Assembly: GCA_963736305.1 (NCBI GenBank)
Contig: CAVTOD010000002.1
Coordinates: 29,590-93,589 of the forward strand
DNA length: 64,000 nucleotides
Origin: DASUPK01 sp963736305
GTDB lineage: Bacteria > Actinomycetota > Thermoleophilia > Solirubrobacterales > 70-9
Reading direction: 5' to 3'
Shown: in pieces, positions 16,590 through 24,354 of the stretch
How the letters are laid out: each line of letters opens with the position of its first letter
Numbering within the stretch: the first letter of the stretch is position 1
The notes under the pieces: generated by a model
What the model saw: the letters and a program-made list of their open reading frames with translations, nothing else
What the model was told of the DNA's origin: nothing
The model's database searches: none
Position numbers and translations under genes: made by a program

Positions 16590-16999
16590 CTCGAGGTTTG
16601 AGGCCGGGCGAGTTGGCCGGGGCCATCGGCGGCCTCGGCCTCCTCGCCGCGGGCTTCCTTCCGTGGTACTCGGCGGGCGGCGAGAACGCGACCGCCTGGC
16701 AGGCGTTCAGCATCACGGACGTGATCCTGGCCGCCGCCGCGGTCATGGGAATGTCCGTCGCGTTGTGCGTCCTGGCCCGCCTCTCGGTCAGCTATCCGTT
16801 CGCCGGGTCCTCGGTCGCGACCGGATTCGGCGCCGTGGCGGTCATCCTGATCGTCTACCGGATGATCGATCCGCCCGGTGGCGGCGGGGTGGATCTCGAG
16901 ATCGGCGCCTGGGCGGGGCTCGTCTGCGCGGCTGCGATCACGATCGGTGGCTACATGGGAATGCAGCCGATGAAGAGCCCGCGGGCGTCAGCCGCTTAG
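16586..16999 (+). CDS. Small four-helix membrane protein (paralogue 4), probable CTG start
   Basis: The paralogue alignment demands a start near LTRGLRPGELAGAIGGLGLL, matching MTGRLSQGQLIAG of paralogue 2. The codon at that point is CTG (16586), overlapping the TGA of paralogue 3 and 8 nt after GGAGGAG. A TTG at 16598 is the alternative. About 137 residues follow, with four hydrophobic segments, FLPWYSAGG and the ending LEIGAWAGLVCAAAITIGG. The 3' end overlaps the convergent GMC gene by 12 nt. The function is unknown. Confidence 0.72.
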   Translation: MTRGLRPGELAGAIGGLGLLAAGFLPWYSAGGENATAWQAFSITDVILAAAAVMGMSVALCVLARLSVSYPFAGSSVATGFGAVAVILIVYRMIDPPGGGGVDLEIGAWAGLVCAAAITIGGYMGMQPMKSPRASAA

Positions 17000-18850
17000 C
17001 GCTGCGCCGACGTCGCCCGCCACGAGGGTGGCGCAGGCGATGATCGTCATCATCGGGTTGACCCCGACGGACGTCGGCAGCAGGCTCGCGTCCGCCACGT
17101 AGAGATTCTCAATGCCCCGGACGGCGCCGCGCGAGTCGCAGACGCTCGTGTCCGGATTGGATCCCATGCGGGCGCTGCTCATCGGGTGGAACGCCTCGAG
17201 GCGCAGGTCAGCGGGTCTCAGGCTCATCGACTCGAACTCGGCGAGCTTGCCGCGGGGAATCTCCGAGACCGGGCCCACGTTGGGATAGACCTCGGTGGCA
17301 CCGGCTGCGAAGTGAACCTCGGCGGCCCGCGCGATGCCGAACTGGATCGTCCGCGCCTCGTCCGCGAGCAGGCCGTAGGAGAGCCGCAGCGAGCCGTTGG
17401 AGGTCAGGCCCACCCGCCCCTCAGAGCGATCGTGGAGATGCACCCCAATCGAGGCGATGTGGCCGTAGTTGGCGACGCGGTCCGAGAAGGCGGCGCCCAC
17501 GCCAGGCAGCCATTGGGCGCCAAAGGAGAGCGGAGTGAAGGTCGCCTCGAGCAAGATCCCCTCCGGCTGCCACTGATCCACGTAGTAGCTCTGCATCACC
17601 CCGTCCCAGCCCCGGACCTCCTCCTCGTACCGTGCGCCGATCCACGCCGCCGGATGGATGTGGAGGTGCCGCCCCAGCGCCGGGTGGCTGATGCCCGATC
17701 GGAGGAGGAGCTCCGGCGTGCCGAAGGCGCCGCCGGCGCTGATCACCGCCTTGGCGCGTACCTGCCAGTCCCGCCCTGGAGGCGTTGATCCGGCCGCGGT
17801 GTTTGTGGCGGCCGAATATGAGGCCTTGGCCTCCTGGGCGGCGGTGGTCGGCATGCCGGCCCGGCAGGCGAGTCCGGTGGCGCGGCCGTCCTCGGTGAGG
17901 ATGCGCTGTACCTGGACCCCGGCACGTACCCGAGCGCCCGCGGCGACGGCGCGGGGGAGATAGGAGACGTGGGTGGCGCGCTTGGCGTCGATCTCGCAGC
18001 CGAGTGGACAGGAGCTGCACTGAACGCACTTCCCGGCGTTTCGGCTGATCGGCCCGCCGCTGGCGCCCAGGGCCTTGGCTCCCTCTGCGCAGAGCTGTCC
18101 GTTGCGGCCCAGGGTCTCGAGGTTGAGAGGCGTGACGGCAAGCACCTTCTCCGCCTCGGAGTAGAAGCGCCCAAGATCGCCGGCCCACTCGATTCCGCAG
18201 GCATCGCGCCACTCGTCCAGAACCTCCCGTGGCGCGCGGAAGCACGTGCCCGAGTTGATCACGGTGGTCCCGCCGACCGTGCGGCCGACCGGGATCGGAA
18301 TTGCCGGCTTTCCCGAGGCGATCGTCATCCCGCCGTCGCGGTAGAGCAGCGGCAGTCCGTCGAGCGGGTCGGTCGGGTAGCTCGTGTGGTCGACGTAGGG
18401 TCCGGACTCGAGCACCATCACGTCGAGACCAGCCTGGGCCAGGATCGACGCCGCGGCCGCACCGCCCGCACCGGAGCCGACGATCGCGACGTCGCAATCC
18501 TCCCCGGCTCCGCGAGGCTCGAGGTCGCCCACGCCGGTCGACGACGGCTGCGGCTCGCCCTCCGCGACGGCGCAGCGGGATTCGAATCCGACCGCGGACT
18601 GGACGCGCGCGTCACGCGCCCAGCCGATCATCGCGAGCAGCTTTGCCAGTAGGAGAAGGTCGCGGTAGAGCGAGAAGCGGGAGGTCTCCATCTTCGCCAT
18701 GTACTGCGAACGCGCCTCGACGCTCATGCGGCTGAAGCGCCAGGGGAACGGCAGGAACTCGAAGGTGCGAAGGGCGAGACGCACCACCTGCACGGTCCTG
18801 GCCGGCATCCGGGCGAGGAAGCGGGCGAGCGGCTCGGCAACCGGCACCAC
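16988..18850 (-). CDS. GMC-family FAD-dependent oxidoreductase
   Basis: A protein of at least 620 residues. The FAD-binding Rossmann motif is DVAIVGSGAGGAAAASILAQ (near 120), followed by GRTVGGTTVINSGTCFR, a Cys cluster CVQCSSCPLGCEI and the C-terminal HPMSSARMG and NLYVADASLLPTSVGVNP, which carries the conserved Asn. Family members oxidise alcohols or sterols; the substrate here is unknown. The Cys cluster could bind a Fe-S centre, as in some fructose- and cholesterol-type members (inference). The given GTG start is uncertain. Coding-like sequence (LRAAELRTLRAIAEAIAP) extends to about 18940, directly after the in-frame TGA of the upstream gene, but contains only a CTG (18908-18910) and another GTG (18851-18853) as possible starts. 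Confidence 0.88.
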   Translation of the reverse strand: MVPVAEPLARFLARMPARTVQVVRLALRTFEFLPFPWRFSRMSVEARSQYMAKMETSRFSLYRDLLLLAKLLAMIGWARDARVQSAVGFESRCAVAEGEPQPSSTGVGDLEPRGAGEDCDVAIVGSGAGGAAAASILAQAGLDVMVLESGPYVDHTSYPTDPLDGLPLLYRDGGMTIASGKPAIPIPVGRTVGGTTVINSGTCFRAPREVLDEWRDACGIEWAGDLGRFYSEAEKVLAVTPLNLETLGRNGQLCAEGAKALGASGGPISRNAGKCVQCSSCPLGCEIDAKRATHVSYLPRAVAAGARVRAGVQVQRILTEDGRATGLACRAGMPTTAAQEAKASYSAATNTAAGSTPPGRDWQVRAKAVISAGGAFGTPELLLRSGISHPALGRHLHIHPAAWIGARYEEEVRGWDGVMQSYYVDQWQPEGILLEATFTPLSFGAQWLPGVGAAFSDRVANYGHIASIGVHLHDRSEGRVGLTSNGSLRLSYGLLADEARTIQFGIARAAEVHFAAGATEVYPNVGPVSEIPRGKLAEFESMSLRPADLRLEAFHPMSSARMGSNPDTSVCDSRGAVRGIENLYVADASLLPTSVGVNPMMTIIACATLVAGDVGAALSG

Positions 18851-18949
18851 GGTCTCAGCCGCGGGCAGGCCGTCCTCACCAGGGGCGATTGCCTCCGCGA
18901 TCGCTCGCAGAGTCCTGAGCTCGGCGGCCCGGAGCCCCGGCGGGCGCCT

Positions 18950-19390
18950 TCAGGGAGGAGCGGCGGGAGAGCCGATCCGGCCGGCCAGCGACCAGAGCAG
19001 CAGCGAGGCGAAGACGAGCGAACCGTCGACGATCCCGTTGAGCAGGTAGGCGAAGACGTCGTCCTCGATGAAGAAGATCAGCGAGGTGATCGAGGAGGCG
19101 GCCTTGCCGGCCGCCAGCGCCAGGATCATCGGGCGGTAGCGGACGACGTCGGCCTGGGCGATCAGGGCGATCGCAGTGATCACCACCATGTAGGCGAAGC
19201 CGAGTGAGAGCCAGAGACGCTCTTCCGTCTTCGGCGCCGCGGTGTGGAAGCCGAAGTGGTGACCGAGCTCGGTGATCCTGTCGAGCGTCCCGTCAGGCCA
19301 CGCGATGAAGAAGAAGCCTGTGATCGCGAACCCGACGGCCATCAGGCGCAGGTTGAGGACGACGAACCGCTCGGCTTTCTCCCCCGTCAT
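18950..19390 (-). CDS. Hypothetical four-helix membrane protein
   Basis: A 146-residue protein with four hydrophobic segments: LMAVGFAITGFFFIAW, GFAYMVVITAIALIAQ, ILALAAGKAASSITSLIFFI and GIVDGSLVFASLLLWSLAG. The polar loop has HHFGFHTAAPKTEERLW. No family was recognised. It ends at the TGA that lies in frame with the following GMC oxidoreductase, so the two are very probably co-transcribed and may act together, for example as an electron-accepting membrane partner (inference). Confidence 0.72.
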   Translation of the reverse strand: MTGEKAERFVVLNLRLMAVGFAITGFFFIAWPDGTLDRITELGHHFGFHTAAPKTEERLWLSLGFAYMVVITAIALIAQADVVRYRPMILALAAGKAASSITSLIFFIEDDVFAYLLNGIVDGSLVFASLLLWSLAGRIGSPAAPP

Positions 19391-19399
19391 CGCGGCGGG

Positions 19400-19409
19400 A
19401 TCCTATCCT
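19400..19409. promoter_or_regulatory. Overlapping divergent -10 hexamers
   Basis: ATCCTATCCT gives TATCCT on the plus strand (19404-19409, 7 nt before GTG 19417) and TAGGAT on the minus strand (19405-19400, 9 nt before the ATG of the membrane protein gene). The two hexamers share a TA step, which suggests a symmetric bidirectional promoter. Confidence 0.35.
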
Positions 19410-19446
19410 GGCCTTCGTGCACCCGTCTGATGCGGGGGCCGCCTCC

Positions 19447-19452
19447 TATGAT
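19447..19452 (+). promoter_or_regulatory. -10 hexamer for gatC
   Basis: TATGAT ends 6 nt before ATG 19459, the start that best fits GatC homology. No Shine-Dalgarno site is present. Confidence 0.4.
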
Positions 19453-19458
19453 CAGCTC

Positions 19459-19743
19459 ATGATCGAGCGAGAGCAGGTCGAGCACGTCGCCAAGCTGGCG
19501 CGCCTCAAGCTGACCGACGAAGAGGTCGAGCGCATGGCCGCCGAGCTGTCCGGGATCCTCGAGCACGTCGAGCACATTGCCGAGCTCGACCTCGACGGGG
19601 TCGAGCCCACCTCTCATGTGATCGCCCTGGAGAACGTGCTGCGGCCCGACGAGGCTCGGCCGAGCTGGAAGCGCGATGAGATGCTCGAGCGTGCGCCCGA
19701 TCCGGCCTCCGGCGCCTTCCGAGTCCCCTCGCCTCAGGCGTAG
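19459..19743 (+). CDS. gatC: Asp-tRNA(Asn)/Glu-tRNA(Gln) amidotransferase subunit C
   Basis: A 94-residue linker subunit that wraps GatA and GatB. It begins MIEREQVEHVAKLARLKLTD, the usual GatC start, and ends with LRPDEARPSWKRDEMLERAP. An in-frame GTG at 19417 would add 14 residues and also has a -10 hexamer upstream, so two starts are possible. The stop codon is directly followed by the gatA ATG with no spacer. Confidence 0.93.
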   Translation: MIEREQVEHVAKLARLKLTDEEVERMAAELSGILEHVEHIAELDLDGVEPTSHVIALENVLRPDEARPSWKRDEMLERAPDPASGAFRVPSPQA

Positions 19744-21180
19744 ATGGCGAGCGAGCTGATCGACATGACGGTCGCGGAGGCGGCCGATCGAATCCGCGGC
19801 GGCGAGCTCGCCGCGGACGAGTACTTCGACGCCTATCGCCAGGCGGCCGCCGGGGACTCGCTGAACGCCTTCCTCTGGACGGCCGAGGAACCGGAGGAGG
19901 CCGGCGACGGCCCCCTCGGCGGAATCCCGGTCGCCGTCAAGGACATCTTCTGCACCGAGGGGATCCCGACCACGGCCGGCTCGCGGATCCTCGAGGGCTA
20001 CCGGCCGCCGTACACGGCGACGGCCGTTCGCAAGCTGCGCGAGGCCGGGGCTCGCGTGCTCGGCAAGGCGAACATGGACGAGTTCGCGATGGGTTCCTCC
20101 AACGAGAACTCGGCGTACGGGCCGGTGCTCAACCCGTGGGATTCCGGGCGCGTGCCTGGAGGGTCGTCGGGTGGCAGCGCCGCCGCCGTCGCCGGCCGCC
20201 TCGCGCCCTGCGCGATCGGGACGGACACCGGCGGCTCGATCCGCCAGCCGGCCGCGCTCTGCGGCATCGTCGGCATGAAGCCCACCTACGGCGCCGTCTC
20301 GCGCTACGGGATGATCGCCTTCGCCTCCTCGCTCGACCAGTGCGGCCCGCTGACCAGGGACGTCACCGACGCCGCTCTGCTCCTGCAGGCTGTGGAGGGG
20401 CGCGATCCCTGCGATTCGACCTCCACCGGCATCGACGGGGGCATCCAGGTCCCAAGCCGCACGGATCTGAAAGGGCTCAGCTTCGGCATCCCGAAGGAGC
20501 TGGCATCGGAGGCCGAGGGGATCGAGTCCGGCGTCAAGGAGGTCTTCGAGCGCACCGTCGCCCTGATCGAGGAGCTCGGGGGCGAGGTCTCGGAGACCGA
20601 GCTGCCCCACGCGCCACACGGCATCTCTGCGTACTACGTGCTGGCGCCCGCGGAGGCCTCGGCGAACCTGGCGCGCTTCGACGGCGTCCGCTACGGAATG
20701 CGGGTGAACGGCGACGACCTCACCGAGATGTACGAGGAGACGCGCGCAAAGGGCTTCGGCGACGAGGTGAAGCGCCGGATCATGCTCGGCACGTACGCGC
20801 TCTCCTCGGGCTACTACGAGGCCTACTACGGCCGCGCCCAGCGCGTGCGCACGAAGATCGCCGAGGACTTCTCGAAGGCGTTCGAGCGCTTCGACTTCGT
20901 GGTCACCCCGACCTCGCCGACGGTGGCCTTCAGGCTCGGCGCGAAGACCGACGACCCGCTGGCGATGTACATGAACGACTACTGCACGGTCCCCATGCCC
21001 CTGGCGGGCATCCCCGCGATCTCGATCCCGGCCGGCGTGGCCGCCCCCGACGAGGGAGGCCCGGAGCTGCCGGTCGGCTTCCAGATCGCCGGACCGGCGT
21101 TCAGCGACTCGGCGATGCTCGACGCGGCCCATGCGCTGGAGGGAGCGATCGGGTTCCGGCGGAACGGGGGGTCGGCGTGA
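19744..21180 (+). CDS. gatA: Asp-tRNA(Asn)/Glu-tRNA(Gln) amidotransferase subunit A
   Basis: A 478-residue amidase-signature protein that releases ammonia from glutamine and passes it to GatB. The Ser-cisSer-Lys triad is visible in GIPVAVKDIFCTEG (Lys), GGSSGGSAAAVAG and GTDTGGSIRQPAALCG. It also has VVTPTSPTVAFRLG and NDYCTVPMPLAGIPAISIPA. Start and end are fused to neighbours (TAG-ATG with gatC, GTGA with the zincin gene), showing a tight operon. Confidence 0.96.
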   Translation: MASELIDMTVAEAADRIRGGELAADEYFDAYRQAAAGDSLNAFLWTAEEPEEAGDGPLGGIPVAVKDIFCTEGIPTTAGSRILEGYRPPYTATAVRKLREAGARVLGKANMDEFAMGSSNENSAYGPVLNPWDSGRVPGGSSGGSAAAVAGRLAPCAIGTDTGGSIRQPAALCGIVGMKPTYGAVSRYGMIAFASSLDQCGPLTRDVTDAALLLQAVEGRDPCDSTSTGIDGGIQVPSRTDLKGLSFGIPKELASEAEGIESGVKEVFERTVALIEELGGEVSETELPHAPHGISAYYVLAPAEASANLARFDGVRYGMRVNGDDLTEMYEETRAKGFGDEVKRRIMLGTYALSSGYYEAYYGRAQRVRTKIAEDFSKAFERFDFVVTPTSPTVAFRLGAKTDDPLAMYMNDYCTVPMPLAGIPAISIPAGVAAPDEGGPELPVGFQIAGPAFSDSAMLDAAHALEGAIGFRRNGGSA

Positions 21181-21470
21181 GGGACTCGATGCAGATGACC
21201 GACGAGGAGTTCCGGGCTGCCGTCCAGGAGGCCCTCGACGCGCTGCCGCCCGAGATCGCCTCGAAGCTCACCAACGTGGCGGTGATCGTGGAGGATCGCC
21301 ATCCAAGCGGCCGCCTGCTCGGCCTCTTCGATCCACGGGGCGGGCTGCAGCGGATCATCATCTACCGCGAGCACCACACCGACGCCGAGAGCGTCCGGAC
21401 GACGGTTCTGCACGAGATCGGGCACTACTTCGGCGCGGACGAGGCGACCGTCAGGGGGTGGGGTCTGTGA
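21177..21470 (+). CDS. Minimal zincin-like metallopeptidase (MMPL-unrelated, DUF1025 type)
   Basis: A 97-residue protein with the HExxH motif near the C-terminus (TVLHEIGHYFGADEATV). It also has LPPEIASKLTNVAVIVEDRH and GLQRIIIYREH, the usual marks of the small 'possibly metal-dependent peptidase' family. The GTG start overlaps the gatA TGA; ATG codons at 21189 and 21195 are alternatives. The stop overlaps the gatB ATG. Its insertion between gatA and gatB implies co-expression with the amidotransferase, but no substrate is known. Confidence 0.85.
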   Translation: MRDSMQMTDEEFRAAVQEALDALPPEIASKLTNVAVIVEDRHPSGRLLGLFDPRGGLQRIIIYREHHTDAESVRTTVLHEIGHYFGADEATVRGWGL

Positions 21471-22909
21471 TGGCTGCGACGGAATACGAAGCCGTCATCG
21501 GGCTCGAGATCCACGTCCAGCTCTCCACCAAGACCAAGATGTTCTGTGGCTGCGCGCTCTCGTTCGGCGACGAGCCCAACGTGCACACCTGCCCGGTCTG
21601 CCTCGGGCACCCGGGGACGTTGCCCACCATCAACGAAGAGGCCGTTCGCTACGCGCTGATGATCGCTGCGGCACTCGAGTGCCAGACGGCCGAGCGCTCG
21701 GTCTTCGCCCGGAAGAACTACTTCTATCCCGACCTGCCCAAGGGGTACCAGATCAGCCAGTACGACCTCCCGATCGCGGTGGACGGGCGCCTCGGCGACG
21801 TGCGCATCCACCGCGCCCATCTCGAGGAAGACGCGGCGAAGCTCACGCACGTCGGCGAATCCGGCCGGATCCACGGCTCCGGCTCGTCGCTGGTGGACTT
21901 CAACCGGGGCGGCACGCCGCTGGTCGAGATCGTCACGGAGCCGGACATCCGCTCCGCCGCGCAGGCCCGGGAGTGGGCGCAGCTCCTTCGCACCACGATC
22001 CGCCAGCTCGGTGTCTCCAACGTCAACATGGAGGAGGGCAGCCTCCGCGTGGACGGGAACATCTCGATCCGGCCCGCCGGTTCCGAAGAGCTCGGCGTCA
22101 AGACCGAGCTGAAGAACATGAACAGCTTCCGCTTCCTCGAGCGGGGCATCGAGGCCGAGCTGATCCGGCAGCGCGAGCTGTTGGAGAGCGGGGAGGAGGT
22201 CGTCCAGGAGACGCTCCACTTCGACCCGACCGACGGCTCGCTGACGAGCCTGCGCTCGAAGGAGTACGCGCACGACTACCGCTACTTCCCGGAGCCTGAC
22301 CTCGTCCCGGTCGTGCCCACCGAGCAGATGCTGGCCGACGCGCGCGAGTCCCTGCCCGAGCTGCCGGCGGCAAGGCGGGAGCGCTACGTGAGCGAGGTCG
22401 GCCTCACCGAAGAGGCGGCGGCGACCCTCGCCTTCCAGGCGGAACTGGGCGAATATTTCGAGCGTGCGGTTGCGGCGGCCGACGGGGCGCCGGCCAAGTC
22501 GATCGCCAACTGGGTCACCGGCGATCTGGTGGCCGCCCTGCGGCAGGCCGGAGTGGAGGAGGACCCGCTCGGTTCCAAGGCGACGCCCGAAGCGGTCGCG
22601 ACCCTGGCCGGCCTGGTCGAGGCGAAAACCATCTCCCATGGGGCTGGCAAGCAGGTCCTGGCGAAGCTGGTGGAGGCCGGAGGCGACCCCGAAGAGATCG
22701 TCGAGCGGGAGGGCCTCGCGCAGATCTCGGATTCATCGGAGCTCGAGGACATCGTCGATCGCGCGATCGAGGCCGAGCCGGAGGCCGCCGGTCAGGTCCG
22801 CGAGGGCAACGAGAAGGCGATCGGCCGGATCGTCGGTGTGGTGATGAAGGAGTCGAAGGGCCGCGCCGACGGGGGGGCGGTCACGAAGCTGATCAAGGAG
22901 CGCCTCTAG
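21470..22909 (+). CDS. gatB: Asp-tRNA(Asn)/Glu-tRNA(Gln) amidotransferase subunit B
   Basis: A 479-residue kinase and tRNA-binding subunit that activates the mischarged aminoacyl-tRNA. It has EAVIGLEIHVQLSTKTKMFC, the zinc-site cysteines FCGCAL and TCPVCLGHPG, KNYFYPDLPKGYQISQYD, and the YqeY-like C-terminal tail domain ending in GRADGGAVTKLIKERL. The ATG overlaps the stop of the zincin gene by one base (TGATG), and the TAG overlaps the GTG of the next small gene. Confidence 0.96.
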   Translation: MAATEYEAVIGLEIHVQLSTKTKMFCGCALSFGDEPNVHTCPVCLGHPGTLPTINEEAVRYALMIAAALECQTAERSVFARKNYFYPDLPKGYQISQYDLPIAVDGRLGDVRIHRAHLEEDAAKLTHVGESGRIHGSGSSLVDFNRGGTPLVEIVTEPDIRSAAQAREWAQLLRTTIRQLGVSNVNMEEGSLRVDGNISIRPAGSEELGVKTELKNMNSFRFLERGIEAELIRQRELLESGEEVVQETLHFDPTDGSLTSLRSKEYAHDYRYFPEPDLVPVVPTEQMLADARESLPELPAARRERYVSEVGLTEEAAATLAFQAELGEYFERAVAAADGAPAKSIANWVTGDLVAALRQAGVEEDPLGSKATPEAVATLAGLVEAKTISHGAGKQVLAKLVEAGGDPEEIVEREGLAQISDSSELEDIVDRAIEAEPEAAGQVREGNEKAIGRIVGVVMKESKGRADGGAVTKLIKERL

Positions 22910-23208
22910 TGGCCGGCGCCCCCTACGTGCTCGTCGCTCTCTGCTTCGGCCTGGCCACGGGATTCGTCGGCCGGGGCAAGGGGAGCTCCTTCTTCATCTG
23001 GTTCCTGATCGGGACCGTCCTGCCCCTCTTCGGACTGATTGCGGTGATCCTATATCGCTCCGAGCACGAGGAGCCCGAGCGCCGCTGCCCGACCTGCAAC
23101 AACATCGTGAAGCTCCACGTCCAGGTCTGCCCCCGCTGCGGGACTGACCTGTACCTGCCGGATCCGGTCGAAGTGAGACCGGGGCCTGCGAACCGACCGT
23201 CTACCTGA
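22909..23208 (+). CDS. Small membrane protein with zinc ribbon
   Basis: A 99-residue protein with two membrane segments (APYVLVALCFGLATGFVG, SFFIWFLIGTVLPLFGLIAV) and a cytoplasmic four-Cys zinc ribbon (RRCPTCNNIVKLHVQVCPRCGTD). The GTG start overlaps the gatB stop (TAGTG). The role is unknown. The 3' end converges with the glycosyltransferase gene and overlaps it by 8 nt. Confidence 0.8.
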   Translation: MAGAPYVLVALCFGLATGFVGRGKGSSFFIWFLIGTVLPLFGLIAVILYRSEHEEPERRCPTCNNIVKLHVQVCPRCGTDLYLPDPVEVRPGPANRPST

Positions 23209-24274
23209 GCCAGGTGCGGACGATCGCGTTGGCGAAGCCGAGGCCGTAGCGGACCACAGCCGGCTTCTTCGAATGCCCGTGAGTGCGTTTGGCGACCGTC
23301 ACAGGTACCTCCATGGCGGGCACGCCGCGCTTGATCGCCTCGATCAGGAACTCCGAGGTGTGGAACTGCTCCTGGCGCAGCACCAGCTGCGGGAGCACCG
23401 AGGTGCGCACGGCGCGGTAGCCGTTGGAGCAGTCCGAGACCCTCGTGCGGGTGATGAAGGAGACGACCTTGTTGAAGAACACAATGCCGAATTCCCGCGA
23501 GCGGGAATTCGGGTCTGCGCTTCCCAGCACGCGCGAGCCGTGGGCGACGTCCACGTCGTCGTCGAGGACCGGCTTTACGAGGCGCTCCATCTCGCTCGGC
23601 AGATGCTGGCCGTCGGCGTCGAGGGTGACCACCACGAGGGCGCCGGACTCGGCCATCAGCCGGTATCCGGTTCGGAGCGCGGCGCCGCCGCCTCGGTTGA
23701 TCACGTGGCGCGCCACCACCGCACCCTCCTTGGCTGCGGCCTCGCTGGTGTCGTCGCGCGAGCCGTCGTCGACCACCAGCACCGCGGTCGGCTCGCCGCA
23801 GACCTCGCGCGGGATCTGGCGAACCACGTCTCCGACGCTGTCCGCCTCGTTGTAGGCGGGAATGACCACGGCGACCTTGTCCCTGAAGCGTTCCGGCAGC
23901 TTCGATTGGCGGAACTCTTCCCAGGCGAGACCCTCGAGCAGGGAGGAGAGCTGCTGGTTCATCCGCGCGCTCTCGGTCAGCGCGCGCAGCACCAGGAAGA
24001 AGAGGATCACGATCGAGAAGACGGCCAGGCCGAGGATCCGGCCGCCGTTCCCACGCTTGAAGGAGAAGGCGGAGAGCAGGGCGTTGAGCAGCTCGGTCCC
24101 GGAGACGATGAACAGCGCCAGGCCTCCGAGGAGAGCGAGCAACACCGCGCCATTCGACAGCGACCGCCGCCGCCATATGGCAAAGCCGATCAGGAGAACG
24201 GCCAGTGCCAGCCCCAGCGCGCGCAGCGCTGTGAGCTCTTCGGGCAACAGGGACGCGATCGTCGGGACGGTCAA
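23201..24274 (-). CDS. Membrane GT2 glycosyltransferase (polyprenyl-phosphate type)
   Basis: A protein of about 357 residues. The N-terminal part has several membrane segments of DUF2304 type (ALGLALAVLLIGFAIW, VLLALLGGLALFIVSG, LGLAVFSIVILFFLVLRAL). A family 2 glycosyltransferase domain follows, with KVAVVIPAYNEADSVGDVVR, VLVVDDGSRDDT, the DxD-containing VTLDADGQHLPSEM and SDCSNGYRAVRTSVL. Such enzymes usually load a sugar onto polyprenyl phosphate. The TTG start fits a -10 hexamer (TATTCT) 9 nt upstream; GTG 24298 would extend it by eight residues. It is divergent from the sulfoquinovose gene. Confidence 0.88.
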   Translation of the reverse strand: MTVPTIASLLPEELTALRALGLALAVLLIGFAIWRRRSLSNGAVLLALLGGLALFIVSGTELLNALLSAFSFKRGNGGRILGLAVFSIVILFFLVLRALTESARMNQQLSSLLEGLAWEEFRQSKLPERFRDKVAVVIPAYNEADSVGDVVRQIPREVCGEPTAVLVVDDGSRDDTSEAAAKEGAVVARHVINRGGGAALRTGYRLMAESGALVVVTLDADGQHLPSEMERLVKPVLDDDVDVAHGSRVLGSADPNSRSREFGIVFFNKVVSFITRTRVSDCSNGYRAVRTSVLPQLVLRQEQFHTSEFLIEAIKRGVPAMEVPVTVAKRTHGHSKKPAVVRYGLGFANAIVRTWLR

Positions 24275-24283
24275 GGCGGCGCC

Positions 24284-24289
24284 AGAATA
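24284..24289 (-). promoter_or_regulatory. -10 hexamer for the GT2 gene
   Basis: TATTCT on the minus strand ends 9 nt before TTG 24274, which argues for that start over GTG 24298. Confidence 0.35.
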
Positions 24290-24338
24290 GGCCGCCACGG
24301 CGCGGTGTGCGGGCGCGACGATGCGCCGCTCAGGCCGC

Positions 24339-24344
24339 TACTCT
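24339..24344 (+). promoter_or_regulatory. -10 hexamer for sqdB
   Basis: TACTCT lies 10 nt before the ATG at 24355; no clear Shine-Dalgarno site is present. Confidence 0.35.
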
Positions 24345-24354
24345 GCCGCCTCTC

